NCBI GenBank assembly: GCA_021014325.1
Contig: CM037472.1
Span: 36,542,234-36,606,233, forward strand
Direction of reading: 5' to 3'
Length of the DNA: 64,000 nucleotides
Source of the DNA: Plazaster borealis
Lineage: Eukaryota > Echinodermata > Asteroidea > Forcipulatida > Labidiasteridae
A model generated the notes under the pieces. That model was not told the origin of the DNA, searched no databases, and saw only the letters and a list, made by a program, of their open reading frames with translations. A program made the translations under genes and the position numbers. Below are positions 50,401-62,400 of this stretch, in pieces. Positions within the stretch are counted from its first letter, which is position 1; the number at the start of each line of letters is the position of its first letter.

Positions 50401-53400
50401 AGAAACGACTCCCTTTGAAGTAACGTAGTTTTTGAGAAAGAGATAATTTCTCATTATAATATTTGAATCTGAGAAAGACTTCAATTCTCAAGCATCTGAA
50501 AGCACACAAATTTGTGCAACAAGGGTGTTTTTTCTTTCATTATTTTCTTGCAACTTCGATGACCATTTGAGCCCAAATTTTCACAGGTTTGTTATTTTAT
50601 GCATATGTTGGGATACACCAAACGTGTCCAGTGCCTTTAAGCGGTCATTTTAGGTGTGTTGTAACCAATACAAAAAAAATGGACCAATTAATTGTAAAAA
50701 CACATTTTCAAAAATTGGTCCGATTTAACCGGCGGGAGACACTGCTGGGATTAACGTGTGAAGAAAACAAAGGTAGGCTAAACTGAAACTGGTTCTGACA
50801 CTTGACAAAAATAAAGATTTGCATGGTCTTTTGGTGCACTCTCAGTGAATCCATGCCCTTTGAATTATTTTTTTTTTTGAGTTGGGAACAACGGACTTCC
50901 TCACAAAGAGAACGAGTGCAAAATTCTGGTCCCAATTATTTCACCTTGTTCGTGCTACTCCCGTTTTTCAATCGTAGATTCTTGGCTTTGGTTTTGACAA
51001 TCTTGTCCTGTGTCGAAGGGTAAGCTGGTAATTGTAATCCCCCATCATGCATTGCTGGCTGTCATCCGTTACAAGCTCGATTCATAAGCCAGGTGGATGT
51101 AAACGCAAAGCAAAACGGTGATGTCAAAAATGGCCGTTCATGGGAATTGTTACCCCAAGTTTAAGGCAGTACGACATGGACAAATGAATAAATAGTCGTC
51201 ATGGCTCAAATTTGGGGGGGGGGGGAATCTACAAGAGCTAGGGCTTGTAGCTTAAAATATTTACTGAACCAAAATTTTGTGTACAATACCAGAATTGAAA
51301 TGAGAATGAAAAAAAATGCGTACACAGTTTAACAATTGAACTGTTTGAATTTTAAAAAGCACTAAGAGAAGATTTATCTCAATTTGTATTATGGGTAAGT
51401 ATTCTTCAATAATCAACATTTGAACATTTGAAAGTCAACATTTGAACACAAACACAAGACAGCCGGACTTGTCCAGTCTACTGGCCCGATGAGTTTTACT
51501 GGCCCAATGCTACTGGCCTCGGGCCTGCGGTCCAGTGTAAAAATTCGAGCCCTGGCTGTGTTTTGTTTTTTTGGAGACGTCTAATTTTGCTTTGCATTTA
51601 CGTTGGCATTTTGAGTCTACTTCCAACCTTTTACCCACCTATGTTAACTTTCACACATCAAGAGCCATACTAATTTCATTCAGTATTGACTGCTTTCCCA
51701 ATCGTTTGCTCTTTGGCTTCTGTAGTGATGACTTTGGTTCCATTCAGGAAGATATCCTCTGAACCTTACCTACTTCCTGATTAATAAATGAAGCATGATT
51801 TCAATAAAACACCGCTTAAACCAACCTGGAAACAATTTCATCAAATTGACCATATTTTTGATCGCATGAGGGCGCTCTAAATGGCGAATTTCCTTGTATC
51901 ACAATTACAGTTTAATTTTATTTTGATGGCCTGTGTGTTGTTTACTTACATTGCCAAATAAATAATAATAAACAACAATGAAAAAACAGCGTTCACACAT
52001 GCCTACACCTGGTAAATTATACTGCGAATGTATAGGTTATCCTGTTTTTATAGCGAAAATTGATTTGTTTGAATTTCTTTTTGGTTTGGGATTTGTTTCT
52101 TTTGTTTTCTTTTTCTTACACACTCATATATGGGCTTGTTTTAGTTGTGGCAATTGAAATAAGCAGCTGGTGGTTTTTGGGGGGGATCTTCAGTTGGTAT
52201 TTTCTCGACTTTGACAATCTTTAAGATGGAACTATTTCTCTGGACGATTGGTACTGGTATGAACTTTGTAATCAGTGAGGCTAAAGCTTTCGGATTAAAA
52301 CTAATATACTGTGTCTTTTTTTTAATGATTCCCATTCCGTTACTTTGTCTTGAAGTGGCCATGTTAATATAGTTCATGGTCTAGCAGTCGGTTTTATCCA
52401 CACAAACTGCATGGATTTGATATCGTAATGTGCATGAAGTCCAAGCGTTAACACTTGACACGATCAGTTTGAGATTTAAAGCCTGTTCAAGTGTGGGGGC
52501 CCATCAATGTTGAAACTCTTTGTGTGTGTTTTTTACCTGTTGATTGTTGTGCCGGGAATGATGGTCTCTCTAATGTTCTTTATCGGATACCAGAAATGGC
52601 TCGTTTGAATTGATTGCATGAGTGATACTAATAAGAACGTTTTTAACTTCTGCCGAGCTTTGCTATTTTTTGTTTTTTTTGGGGGGGATGATTACACGAA
52701 CTACGCTTTGTGTCTTGATGACATGAACTACTCTTTCGTGTCTTGAGGACATGAACTACTCTTTGTGTCTTGATGACACAAACTACTCTTTTTGTCTTTT
52801 ACAAAGAGTCGTTTGTCTGAATCTAGCAAAGTGCATATGTAATACCTGCTACATGTACATCTATGTAGCATATATTACTGTGCACTTTGCTAGATTCAGA
52901 CATTAATGATGCATAATAAGGGAGAGAAGACTTTTTGAGTCACGGTGTAACAAAGACACCATTGTCTCGGTTACGCGTGAAACTGTCGGCTTTTACTTCT
53001 TGGCCTACGTTTGAAGGTTTTCATTGAAAATTGCTGAATTACAGTATACCAATGATGTTTACATATTACCCTTTGAAATTTAAATTTTCAATGAAAACCT
53101 ACTAAATTATGGCAAAAAAAGTCACAAGTTCCCACTGTAACAGGAAACTGAGACACCGGTGTCTCCGTTACAGTGTGATGGATAGTTTTGGATCGTATAT
53201 GAAAACAAAAAATCTGATTCGAGAAATTGAAGTTATACATTAAGCGTATGAGCTATCCACACCACTTAAAAATGCAAAAAATATAGAAAGTACATTATCT
53301 CGTGAGATATAACACCATGTCACGCTTTGGCCCCCTCATTTATGGAAAGACCCATATACACATGAAGTCACCGCAAACCGAATATTCATTGATACCTCAC

Positions 53401-56400
53401 CATGCAATGCCTCAAATCCCATATATGAAATTATCCGATTGATTAATTTGATTTTTGTCTCTCTCTCTCTCTCTGTCGTACCTACAAGATTACGGGTCTA
53501 GCGGATCTAATCCCAGCCTTGATCTCAGCTGAGAGTGCCGCAGCCTCCTCAAGGAATTGGAGATTACATCGAGACATACTGGATAAGTACAGTTGTCTTC
53601 CGAGGTGCTTAACAAGCGACCAGATCTACAACAAGATCGTACCGATGTTCTTCAAACATATTATTGCACACGTATGTACACCCATGTTTGTCAACCCAGT
53701 CAATTTAGGAGTGCGCTTTGTTCTCCCATTTTCGGGGGTACCAGGCTTGTTTAAGCGAAGACCCCATTGGGGTGTCATGGCCGAGCGGTTTAGAGCATTG
53801 AATTCAAGTTCTGGTGGTTAAGTCATTGGGGTGTGGGTTCGAATTCCGGTCGTGACATTTGTGTCCTTGAGCAACATACTTTACTATAATTGCTTCTCTT
53901 CACCCAGGGGTATAAATGGGTACCTGCGAGGGTAGAGGTTGATATTGTGTTTGAAAAAGCCTTTGGAGACCACGGCAGCCCGGGGCTGTATACTCCCCAG
54001 GGAGCTGAGAAAGATTAAAGGAATGTTATTGGCCCAATGACCGGGGCACTAGTGTAAAGCGCATTGATACATTATTGTAAACAGCGCTATATAAGAACTA
54101 GTTATTATTACTATTGGTGTTGTACATAAAACAAAATCGGGATGTCCTCAGTTTGTAAATCCAACCGGATCCCCTTTTTCAAAAGTCCTTGGTGTCAACG
54201 GGTACGCGCAAACAAAATTTATTAAATATATTTGTAGGGTACCTCGATTTTCCTCCTTTTCCCCTCGTCTTTTTAACTTATTCAGAGGATGGAAAAGTAC
54301 TTGATACTATACAAGCTTGATTACTGTGTCATCTTATATACAAAAAGAGTTATCTTGTGCATTCCAGGGCATTTCCTGGCAGGCAAGCTAGCGGCATTAC
54401 CTCATGTTATCAAGAATTGTAAAAATTACAACTGAAAAAAGTTTAAGATGTGGCCCCTTTCTTCAAAAACAAAAGGTGCATTGTCCACAAAACATAAGAT
54501 GTTATGGTTGATTGCATTGAGCTGTGTACATATTATGCCTGCATGAAGTCCATGCTCTGTTCTTATTTTAAACACGTGGTGTTACAGGTCACATGATCCT
54601 TGCCCTGACTAGGGTCTCTTCATGTGTGATGATTTTTCTTTGTACAAGAAGATTGTGATATGCTATGAGCAGACATTGCCACTTTTTCTCTTCCATTGAG
54701 CTGTGATTTGGCTCGGAGGGTTTGTCAGACATCGTTTTTGTTACAGGCTTGTGATTTCTCAGCATTTTCTCAAAGTCTCCTTGAGCCACCAAGGTGTCTT
54801 GAAAGAAAAAAGCAATCACTAAAGGGAGAAAGAAATAGCCAACATTGTGTCCAAACCTGTAGTTTTGTCTTTCTGGTGATACATAGAGTCTGTAAACCTC
54901 CTGAATTGTAACAACTTGGAGGTCTAGAACAAGGGGGGGAACCCAGGCCCGCCAGACTGTTTCCAGGAATTTCACATTCATCAAATCTCACCCCTGATCT
55001 TGTCCTTGTTTTCATTCTGTGTGTCCGTGTACCTCAGAGGGTTCTACCTGTGCAACTAGCTGCTGCCCACTCGTTATGTGTCTTCATGCGATACAACCGC
55101 CGACTAGAACAGAGGCAAGACATATGTGGGAGACTTACTGAAGGTGAGAGAGTTTTCTATTGTTTTCTGTATCGTGTGAAACGTTTTATGGCAATAATTT
55201 CTTGACAGTTAACTCAAATTATTCTTGGAGGGGTTTCCGTCTGATATTATATTTGTTGGGGGTTAAAATTGAAAGTATAAGAAAATGGATCACTGTGTAA
55301 TAAAGTCCTGGATCTTCCACTCATTGATGTCTGTATTTTTTGTGTTTTACCCATACACTTATGTTTAAGCTCTGGATAATTGGACCTTTCCTGAGTCCGT
55401 TAAAAAAATCCACAGGCATATTACTCTGGTGTAATTTGAACCTACGACCTCTGCAATTCTAGAGCAGATGTCTTTCCACTAGACACCGTGCTTTCCTGGT
55501 AGCTAGAGGCAGTTTGAATCCTATATTTTAACAGCGGATATTGCAAAAATTTAATATATGTTAAGTAAGAAAGTGATAATTGCTTCGGGAATCAAGAATA
55601 TTATTTTAGTTTTTACCCTTACACCGATGTGTGATAAGCACCGTTTACTCATTGCTTTTAGAGTCTTGCAGAGGTAAAATCCAGAGGCTGCTCGGTTGAG
55701 ATTTGACCCCACGACCCCCCCCCCCCCCATTCTACAGCAGGTGTCTCAGGCACTACACCACAGAGTGTGCCTGGTACCCTGTGTTCCCAGTGAAAACATT
55801 GCCCACATCCTCTGGAAACCAGCAGTTTGCTGGAAAAAACCTCCAACAGGCGACTCTGTTGGGATTCGAACCTAAACCCCCGCATTCTAAAGCAGGTGTC
55901 TAAGGCACTACACCAAACACTACACCAGTGTGCCCGGTATCCTGTGTTCCCAGTGAGGATGTTGCTCACACCCACTGAGAACCAGCAGTCTGCTGGGAAA
56001 AAAATCCACAGTCTACCTATTAGGGAGTCGACCCACAACCCCCGCATTTTAGAGTAGGTGTCTAAGGCCGTATCGGAATTAGTGGCTACAGCTACGGCTA
56101 CGACTGTTGCTAAGAGTGTTGCTAAGGACGTCCTATACTTCAACGCATGGTGACGCGGCGATCCAGCCGTAGCCGTAGCTGTATCCGCCAGTTCGGACAC
56201 GGCCTTAACCACTACACCACAGAGTGTGCCCGGTATCCTGTGTTCTCAGTGAGGACATTGCTCACTTCCACAGAGAACCAGCAGTCTGCTCTCGTATGCC
56301 GCTCAAGAACCCTCTAATTAATTTTCCTATTTTGTATCCTGTTCGCCTTCAGAATGCTGCCATTCCAGGAACCATCGCTATAGGAAGCTATTCATAGACA

Positions 56401-59400
56401 TCTGTCATTTTTCCCTTGAGCTCTTCTCCAAAAACTTCTTCAAAGAAAACCTGTACAACTCTGTAATACAACTTGCACAGGACCCAGTACCAAACGTCAG
56501 GTGAGGATTGGAAAGTGTTATGTTGAGGATTGGGGGGGGGGGTCGTTCAGGCAAAGAAAACCACCTGTTTCCTCTTTTTATTTTTCTCAGCAAACACATA
56601 CACCATACTGTGGTGTGTCGTTGCCGAGCGGATAAGAACACCGGACTCAAGCTCTGGTGTTTCTGATCAGCAGAATGTGGGTTCGAGTCCCGGTCGTGAC
56701 ACTTGTGTCCTTGAGCAAGTAACTTAACCATTATTGCTGCATCCTTCGGATGGGACGTCCCCTGTGTTGTGTAATGCACATAAAAGAACCCAGTGCACTT
56801 ATCATAAAGAGAAGGGGTTCACCCCGGTGTTCCTGGTTTGTTTTGCTGCATATTGTGCCACAGCACCTTGTAAACCATTACATGGTGCTATGTAAAGGAA
56901 TAAGTCACATACTTCAAAACGTAGCTCCACATACCTTGCAGGAAAACATACTGAGTGCTTTGAGACGCCCATCGGGTGTGCTAAAGTGTGCTACATAGGA
57001 ACTCAGTATTATTATTTTTATTAAAATCATGATATGTAATAAGGGAATTAAATGGCCATTTAAAATTGTGACGTAAATAATGGGATGTTTGTTACGGCAA
57101 CTGGATTGACTGGTAAACACCCTGGGCTTCAGTTTGCTGCATCCCTTGGACAGGCATGATATTCTTTCTACTTTAATCTGATTTCTGTTGGGTTTTTTTT
57201 CCCCTTCGAAGAATCTGAAAAATTGTTATTTAGCGCTTGAATTCAGTAAAAAAATTCCTTCTTTTTTCCAAGGGCAGAGCTGCCAACTCCTCCCTGATTC
57301 CTCAGAAAGTTCTCTGAAAATAAACCAATCTTTCAATGTTCTGATGAACAATTTTGCTAATCTCCCTGATTATGGAAACTTTTTTCCCTAATATGTTGAA
57401 AGTAATTCTAAATATCTCCCTGATTGTTGTGCAAAATCTCCCTGATTGCAAGTTGCAAATGTTGGCAGTGTAGTCCAGCAGGGTGGATATGTGTGCATTA
57501 CAAGTCTTATTATTATTATTTATTATTAGTCCGCATTATTTTGCCACACGGTGTTTACAAGCTCACCATATTTTTTTGTGCAATTTGACTTCTGAAATGG
57601 CGAGCATGACACACTTTCGCCACATATGACGATGGTGCAAGTGGTCAATGTCCATAATTTGTAAAACAAAATATTAAAAAAAATGTGTGGAATTTCAACT
57701 TAGCTCTATTATCCGAGTCAATAAAACAAAACTTCAAAAGGAAAAAGTGTTCCAGCCTTGTGATTCAATCTTCGAGGCTATTGTTTCACATATTGTGGAG
57801 AAATACTAACAGAGATATGAGAGCGTTTTATGCAGGAGTTAATAGACCAAGCACCATGGCAGGACAACCTGGAACTTCTACGGCACTCTTAGCATTCCAG
57901 GGCTGAGTGTTGACAAATTTTTCTGACGGGAAAATCAACTTAAATGGCAAAATTTTCCTAACAAGTTGACTTCCCAGCTTCAATTAATTGCTGTTTTACT
58001 TTAACTGGATACTTGCTAATGTACAGCGTACTTATTTTTCTGTATTCATATTGTGACGTTCCATATTCCCCAGGTTAAAGTTCTGCACTTTGCTACCGTC
58101 GCTGAAATCCCAGTTCAAACTACCCAAAGACCTACAGTTATTACAGCAGCTTGAGACGCTAGTCAGACGGTTACTCAGCACAGAGAATGATCACGATGTA
58201 GTTACTGCAGTGAGAAGGGTAGGTACCATACCAAGATTTTAGCCAGGTTTTTGAAATCTGATGTCCACATCTGCCGTTAGTTGATACAACAGGGTGTCAA
58301 AATTGCTTCTTCCTCTTTGTATGGGGGAAACGAAGCGTAGGACGGTAGGTGCATGCCTGTGCACGCTACATGGCGGATTGTCCAGGGGCGTGTATACACG
58401 TCGACTGGTCAACTGACCGCAACCAAAAGAGGACGCTCTGAAGTTGTTTCGGGCATTTATAAACGTCAATCGTGGCCGAGTGGTCTAGTTCACTGGACCA
58501 ACGCTCTGGTGTTGAAAGCAGTAGAGTGTTGGTTCGAATCCCGGTAATGACACTTGTGCCCTTTAAGCAAGGCACTTAACCATAATTGCTTTGTAAAAAG
58601 TTGGGAAGGTAGTGCATTCTGCTCTACCAGCCAGGCTCCTAGTGGATGATACCCATGCCTACATCCTTACGGACTGTGAAGGGGGGTAACCCTGTTTCAG
58701 CCCCAGGAGTAGGTGGCAAACGTGCCCCTGGTGACAGTTGATTTAGGTCGATAGCCCAAATCAGTTAAGTGTAGGCCCCACCTTCAATTGGCTGTCCGGC
58801 CTTGTGATGTTAGGCGATATCTCATTAAAAAAATAATAATCTTACTCAGAAAAGATTTATGTGTTTACACGTCAAATATCATGTAATATTTTCGGTTTTA
58901 CCCTACTCTGATGTTTTTCAAGTCATGTGGGAAATAAAATCCCAGGCTACTTAGGTGGGATTCGAACCCCATGATCCCCGTAATTTTCTAGAGCAGATAT
59001 CTTAACCACTAGATCGCGGAGCATTCGCGGTGACAAGAGGCCATTTCCGATCTTGTGATTAGCAGCGGGTACCGCAAACATTTTAATTGATAGAATTTTC
59101 TTCAATTGGGATGAACAATATATTTGATTGTTAAACGGTTTGTTATTTGTATTTCAATTCAGGCTGTGTTTGAGCTCGACAGGATTAAGATGACTGTTGG
59201 AATTGTAAGTTATCTCTTTTTAATCTTTTACAGTTTATTCTTTGCGTTTACCCATACACCGATGTGTGTCAAGCACTGTATACTCAGTGTTTTCCTTAGT
59301 CCTGTGAGAAAAAAAAAATCCACAGGCATATTACTCGGGTGGGATTCAAACCCACGACCTTTGCCATTCTAAAGCAGGTGTCTTACCACCAGACCACCAA

Positions 59401-62400
59401 ACTTTCCCGGTAGCTGGAAGCAGTTCAAACCCTGTAGATTATCAGCGGGTACTGCATCGGTCTAATAGATGTTAAATGTGCATCGGAGGTAAAGATTATT
59501 ATTTGTGTTTTTACCCTTTATCATTTTGGTTAATCGCTGAAATATTTCTGACCTTATTAGTTATTTCCACTACATGTAACCACTTTTCACTAATCACTTG
59601 GGCCCCATTTAATTTTTTGTTGACATCTTAAACAAAGTTTAAGACAACAACAATTTTCATAATTTTCTACGATTTTACAATTCTCTTTTGAGAAAAATTG
59701 AAGGAAAGTTTCTCCTTTTTGAGCTGTGTAGTTTGTACAGAATGATGCTTGATATTTAAATATTGATGGTAATGTTCCAGCAGACCTCCAAGCATCATCA
59801 AGAAGATGATCTTCAGGATCAGAAGAAAGAAGAAGATGAGCAACTCCTCCTTGAGATGGAGAGACGAGACCACGAGGAGGCTGACAGTAAGACGGGGAGC
59901 AGCAAGGCCCCTAGTTCAGCTAAGGGTGGGGATAGGAGGAAAGAGAGTAAGACGGGAACAACGAGTACAACGGCCGCCACAGCAGCGGCTCGCAAACGTG
60001 AGGGACGCTGAATCATTCCAAATCTATTCCATAATTCTACCAGGCCTGTGAAATCTTCGCTTTAAAGCGAATATCCGCTTTTTTCTTTTTTTGTTGATTT
60101 TTTATTTCCGCTTTTTTTTTTTTTTTTTTTTTTCCCCTTCACTTTTTGGCCTTATATATGCTTGGCAACAGTAATGTACAACTACAATAATGTGAAATAA
60201 GCCTAGTTACTGGTCAATGGGGTGCCCCAACTCGATCAGCGTAAATGCGTGACGCGCGCTCACATGACGTTCCACGATCATTCTTACATCATGTAGTGTT
60301 TCAGCTCTTTTTTTAAGGGTCCACTCACATATAATTTTTGTCCTACAAAAACTCAAATAAACCAAAAATAATTTTGTTAACATTATAAACAGCATCAGGT
60401 GCAAAGAGCAGCAAAACTGGCAGTGCAACGGGCCGGAGAGTGACGCCATCTACATCATCATCTAGTAATACATCAGTATATAGTTCTCCTAATAAAGGTA
60501 GGTATAAGGGACCTTTGTCGAAACCCTGGCTTTGGCTTTGGTTTTGGCTTTGGCTTAGGCTTTGGTTTAGGCTGTGGATTTGGTTCTGGCTTTGGTTCTG
60601 GCTTAGTCTCTGGTTTTGGTTCTGGCGTAGGCTCTGGCTTAGGCTTTGGCTTAGGCTGTGGATTTGGTTCTTGCTTTGGTTCTGGCTCAGGTTCTGGCTA
60701 AGTCTCTGGTTTTGGTTCTGGCTTAGGCTCTGGCTTGTGTTCTGGCTTAGGCTTCATAAAGGCAGCAGGAGCCTGAGCCAATACCGCAGTTTAAAAAAAA
60801 ACATTTGTAGTAAACAAATAGTCGTCCCTGTATGGGAAGAATGTAAACACCCAAAGATAAAGTGCTGACTTCTTCGGTTGACACGGCAGGGTCAAGTGGA
60901 GATTGTCACTTTCTGTTTACAGCTAAGGATTAACATTTTTTCATGTTTGGTTTTTAACCATAACTGCCTTGAGTGATTTACTAGGATCCTACCTCAACTT
61001 AAAATCCAACACCGTATGGCAGCTCAACACCCGAACTGTTGGACTCGGATTTAAATGGTGGAATGCCTATTCACAATCATAACAAGTTTACCAGTGCAGT
61101 CCTCAGTCAAACAGAATGCGCTTTGGTCAGTTTTGGGAAAGCGCAATATAAATGCCTTATTTATATACCATTATTATTTGTTACTTGTAAGACATTACAA
61201 TGTATTTACACAACACTTCTCTTTGTATCAAATTGCCCTTTTGCCAGCAGAGTAGACAGACGTTATTTTGACTTGTCTCTAGTAATCTTATTAAATTAAT
61301 TTTCTTTGAGAAACAAAAGTGGATCCATTTGACGCATCACAAAAACATTCATCTCTCTCGCCTTTTATTTTATTTTACAGCAACTACAAAAACAGTGAAA
61401 TCCCAGGGCAAGAAATCTATGGAGAATTCCACGTTTGCGGCACCCACAGCGAGCAGCGCATCCAAAGTGACGACACTGTCTGCCAAGACAGGGAAGAAAT
61501 CCCCAACAGCACAAGAACCAAATAACAATAAGCCCCCTGCTTCGAGGTAAGTCTGGTGTTAAAGAGCGTTGATTATCATCACCCGCCAAGAATACTGTGG
61601 ACAGATTGAGGAAATCAAACCTGATCGGGGCCCAAGTTCATAGAGCTGCTTAAGCACAAAAAGTAGCTAAGCACAAAAAGTAGCTAAACGCAAAAAAATG
61701 TTGCTTGCCAGAATAAGGTTACCAGCCAAACTACCATTTCACGTGTACAATTTGTGACTGGTATCCTGCTCATTTCTGCTTAGCAGAAAATTGTTAAGCA
61801 ATATTTTCTGCTTAAGCAGCTCTATGAAATTGGGCCCATGGGCTCATCCTTAACACTAGCCCGGCGTACATTGTCTAGTAAAAACGGGCTAGTGAACACC
61901 ACTTCTCAACTTCTCTCTTCAAAAAACTGTGCAACCTACTTTGAAAAGCTTGTTTTTCTTCCTTTTCAGATGTGAATAATTCATTTTTTTTAAACATGTT
62001 AATTTATTTTGGAGTGTGTGATTGTCACTCCACTTGATTATTAAACTGGTTGTGATCGCTTCCTTTAGGGCCTAAAACATTTGAAAGATGCATTTATGAC
62101 AATACATGTTTAAAATCTCGGCTACTAGAAGTTCCTTGGGGCAAGTAAAATGCTGCTATTACTAGCCCGGTGGGCTTCTTTACAAAAAGTGCAAAGCCTG
62201 CTGAACGCTGATTATTGTGGGACTTTGCGGGTGCTAAGTGGCTGCAGACTTATCCTGAGACTTTTTCTGAGCATGCACACGCTTCGGAGAACAATGGATT
62301 TACTTGGTAAAGTCTGCTGCCACCTAGTGTCCCCAAAAGTCTCCCGTTGTAGCGTGCTGTTGTTGCTAGGGGCCTTCCTGTTCTTCCAAAATCTTAAATG

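Larger units (their letters stand above)
49704..53488 (+). other. Intron 14
   Basis: 3.8 kb. Holds A6 (50298-50640), a P copy (about 51300-51560), a 27-base tandem repeat (52691-52800), two inverted repeats (52815-52901 and 52939-53176) and a CT microsatellite at the acceptor. 49704-50290, 50641-51290 and 51570-52690 show nothing that I can name. Confidence 0.7.

Noticed and set aside
53519..53821. Read-through of exon 15 into SINE S2
   Set aside because: The GTATGT donor at 53672 restores the PPP4R4 frame at exon 16. The extra residues are tRNA-derived sequence.
55658..56212. 184-residue antisense open frame
   Set aside because: It runs through the tandem tRNA-like array and MITE G2. It has no domain, no splice logic and a repeat-derived composition.
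60440..60868. Trp/Leu-rich 142-residue frame starting in exon 21
   Set aside because: It reads the hexamer minisatellite in a frame different from the PPP4R4 tail. A GTAGGT donor ends the exon first.
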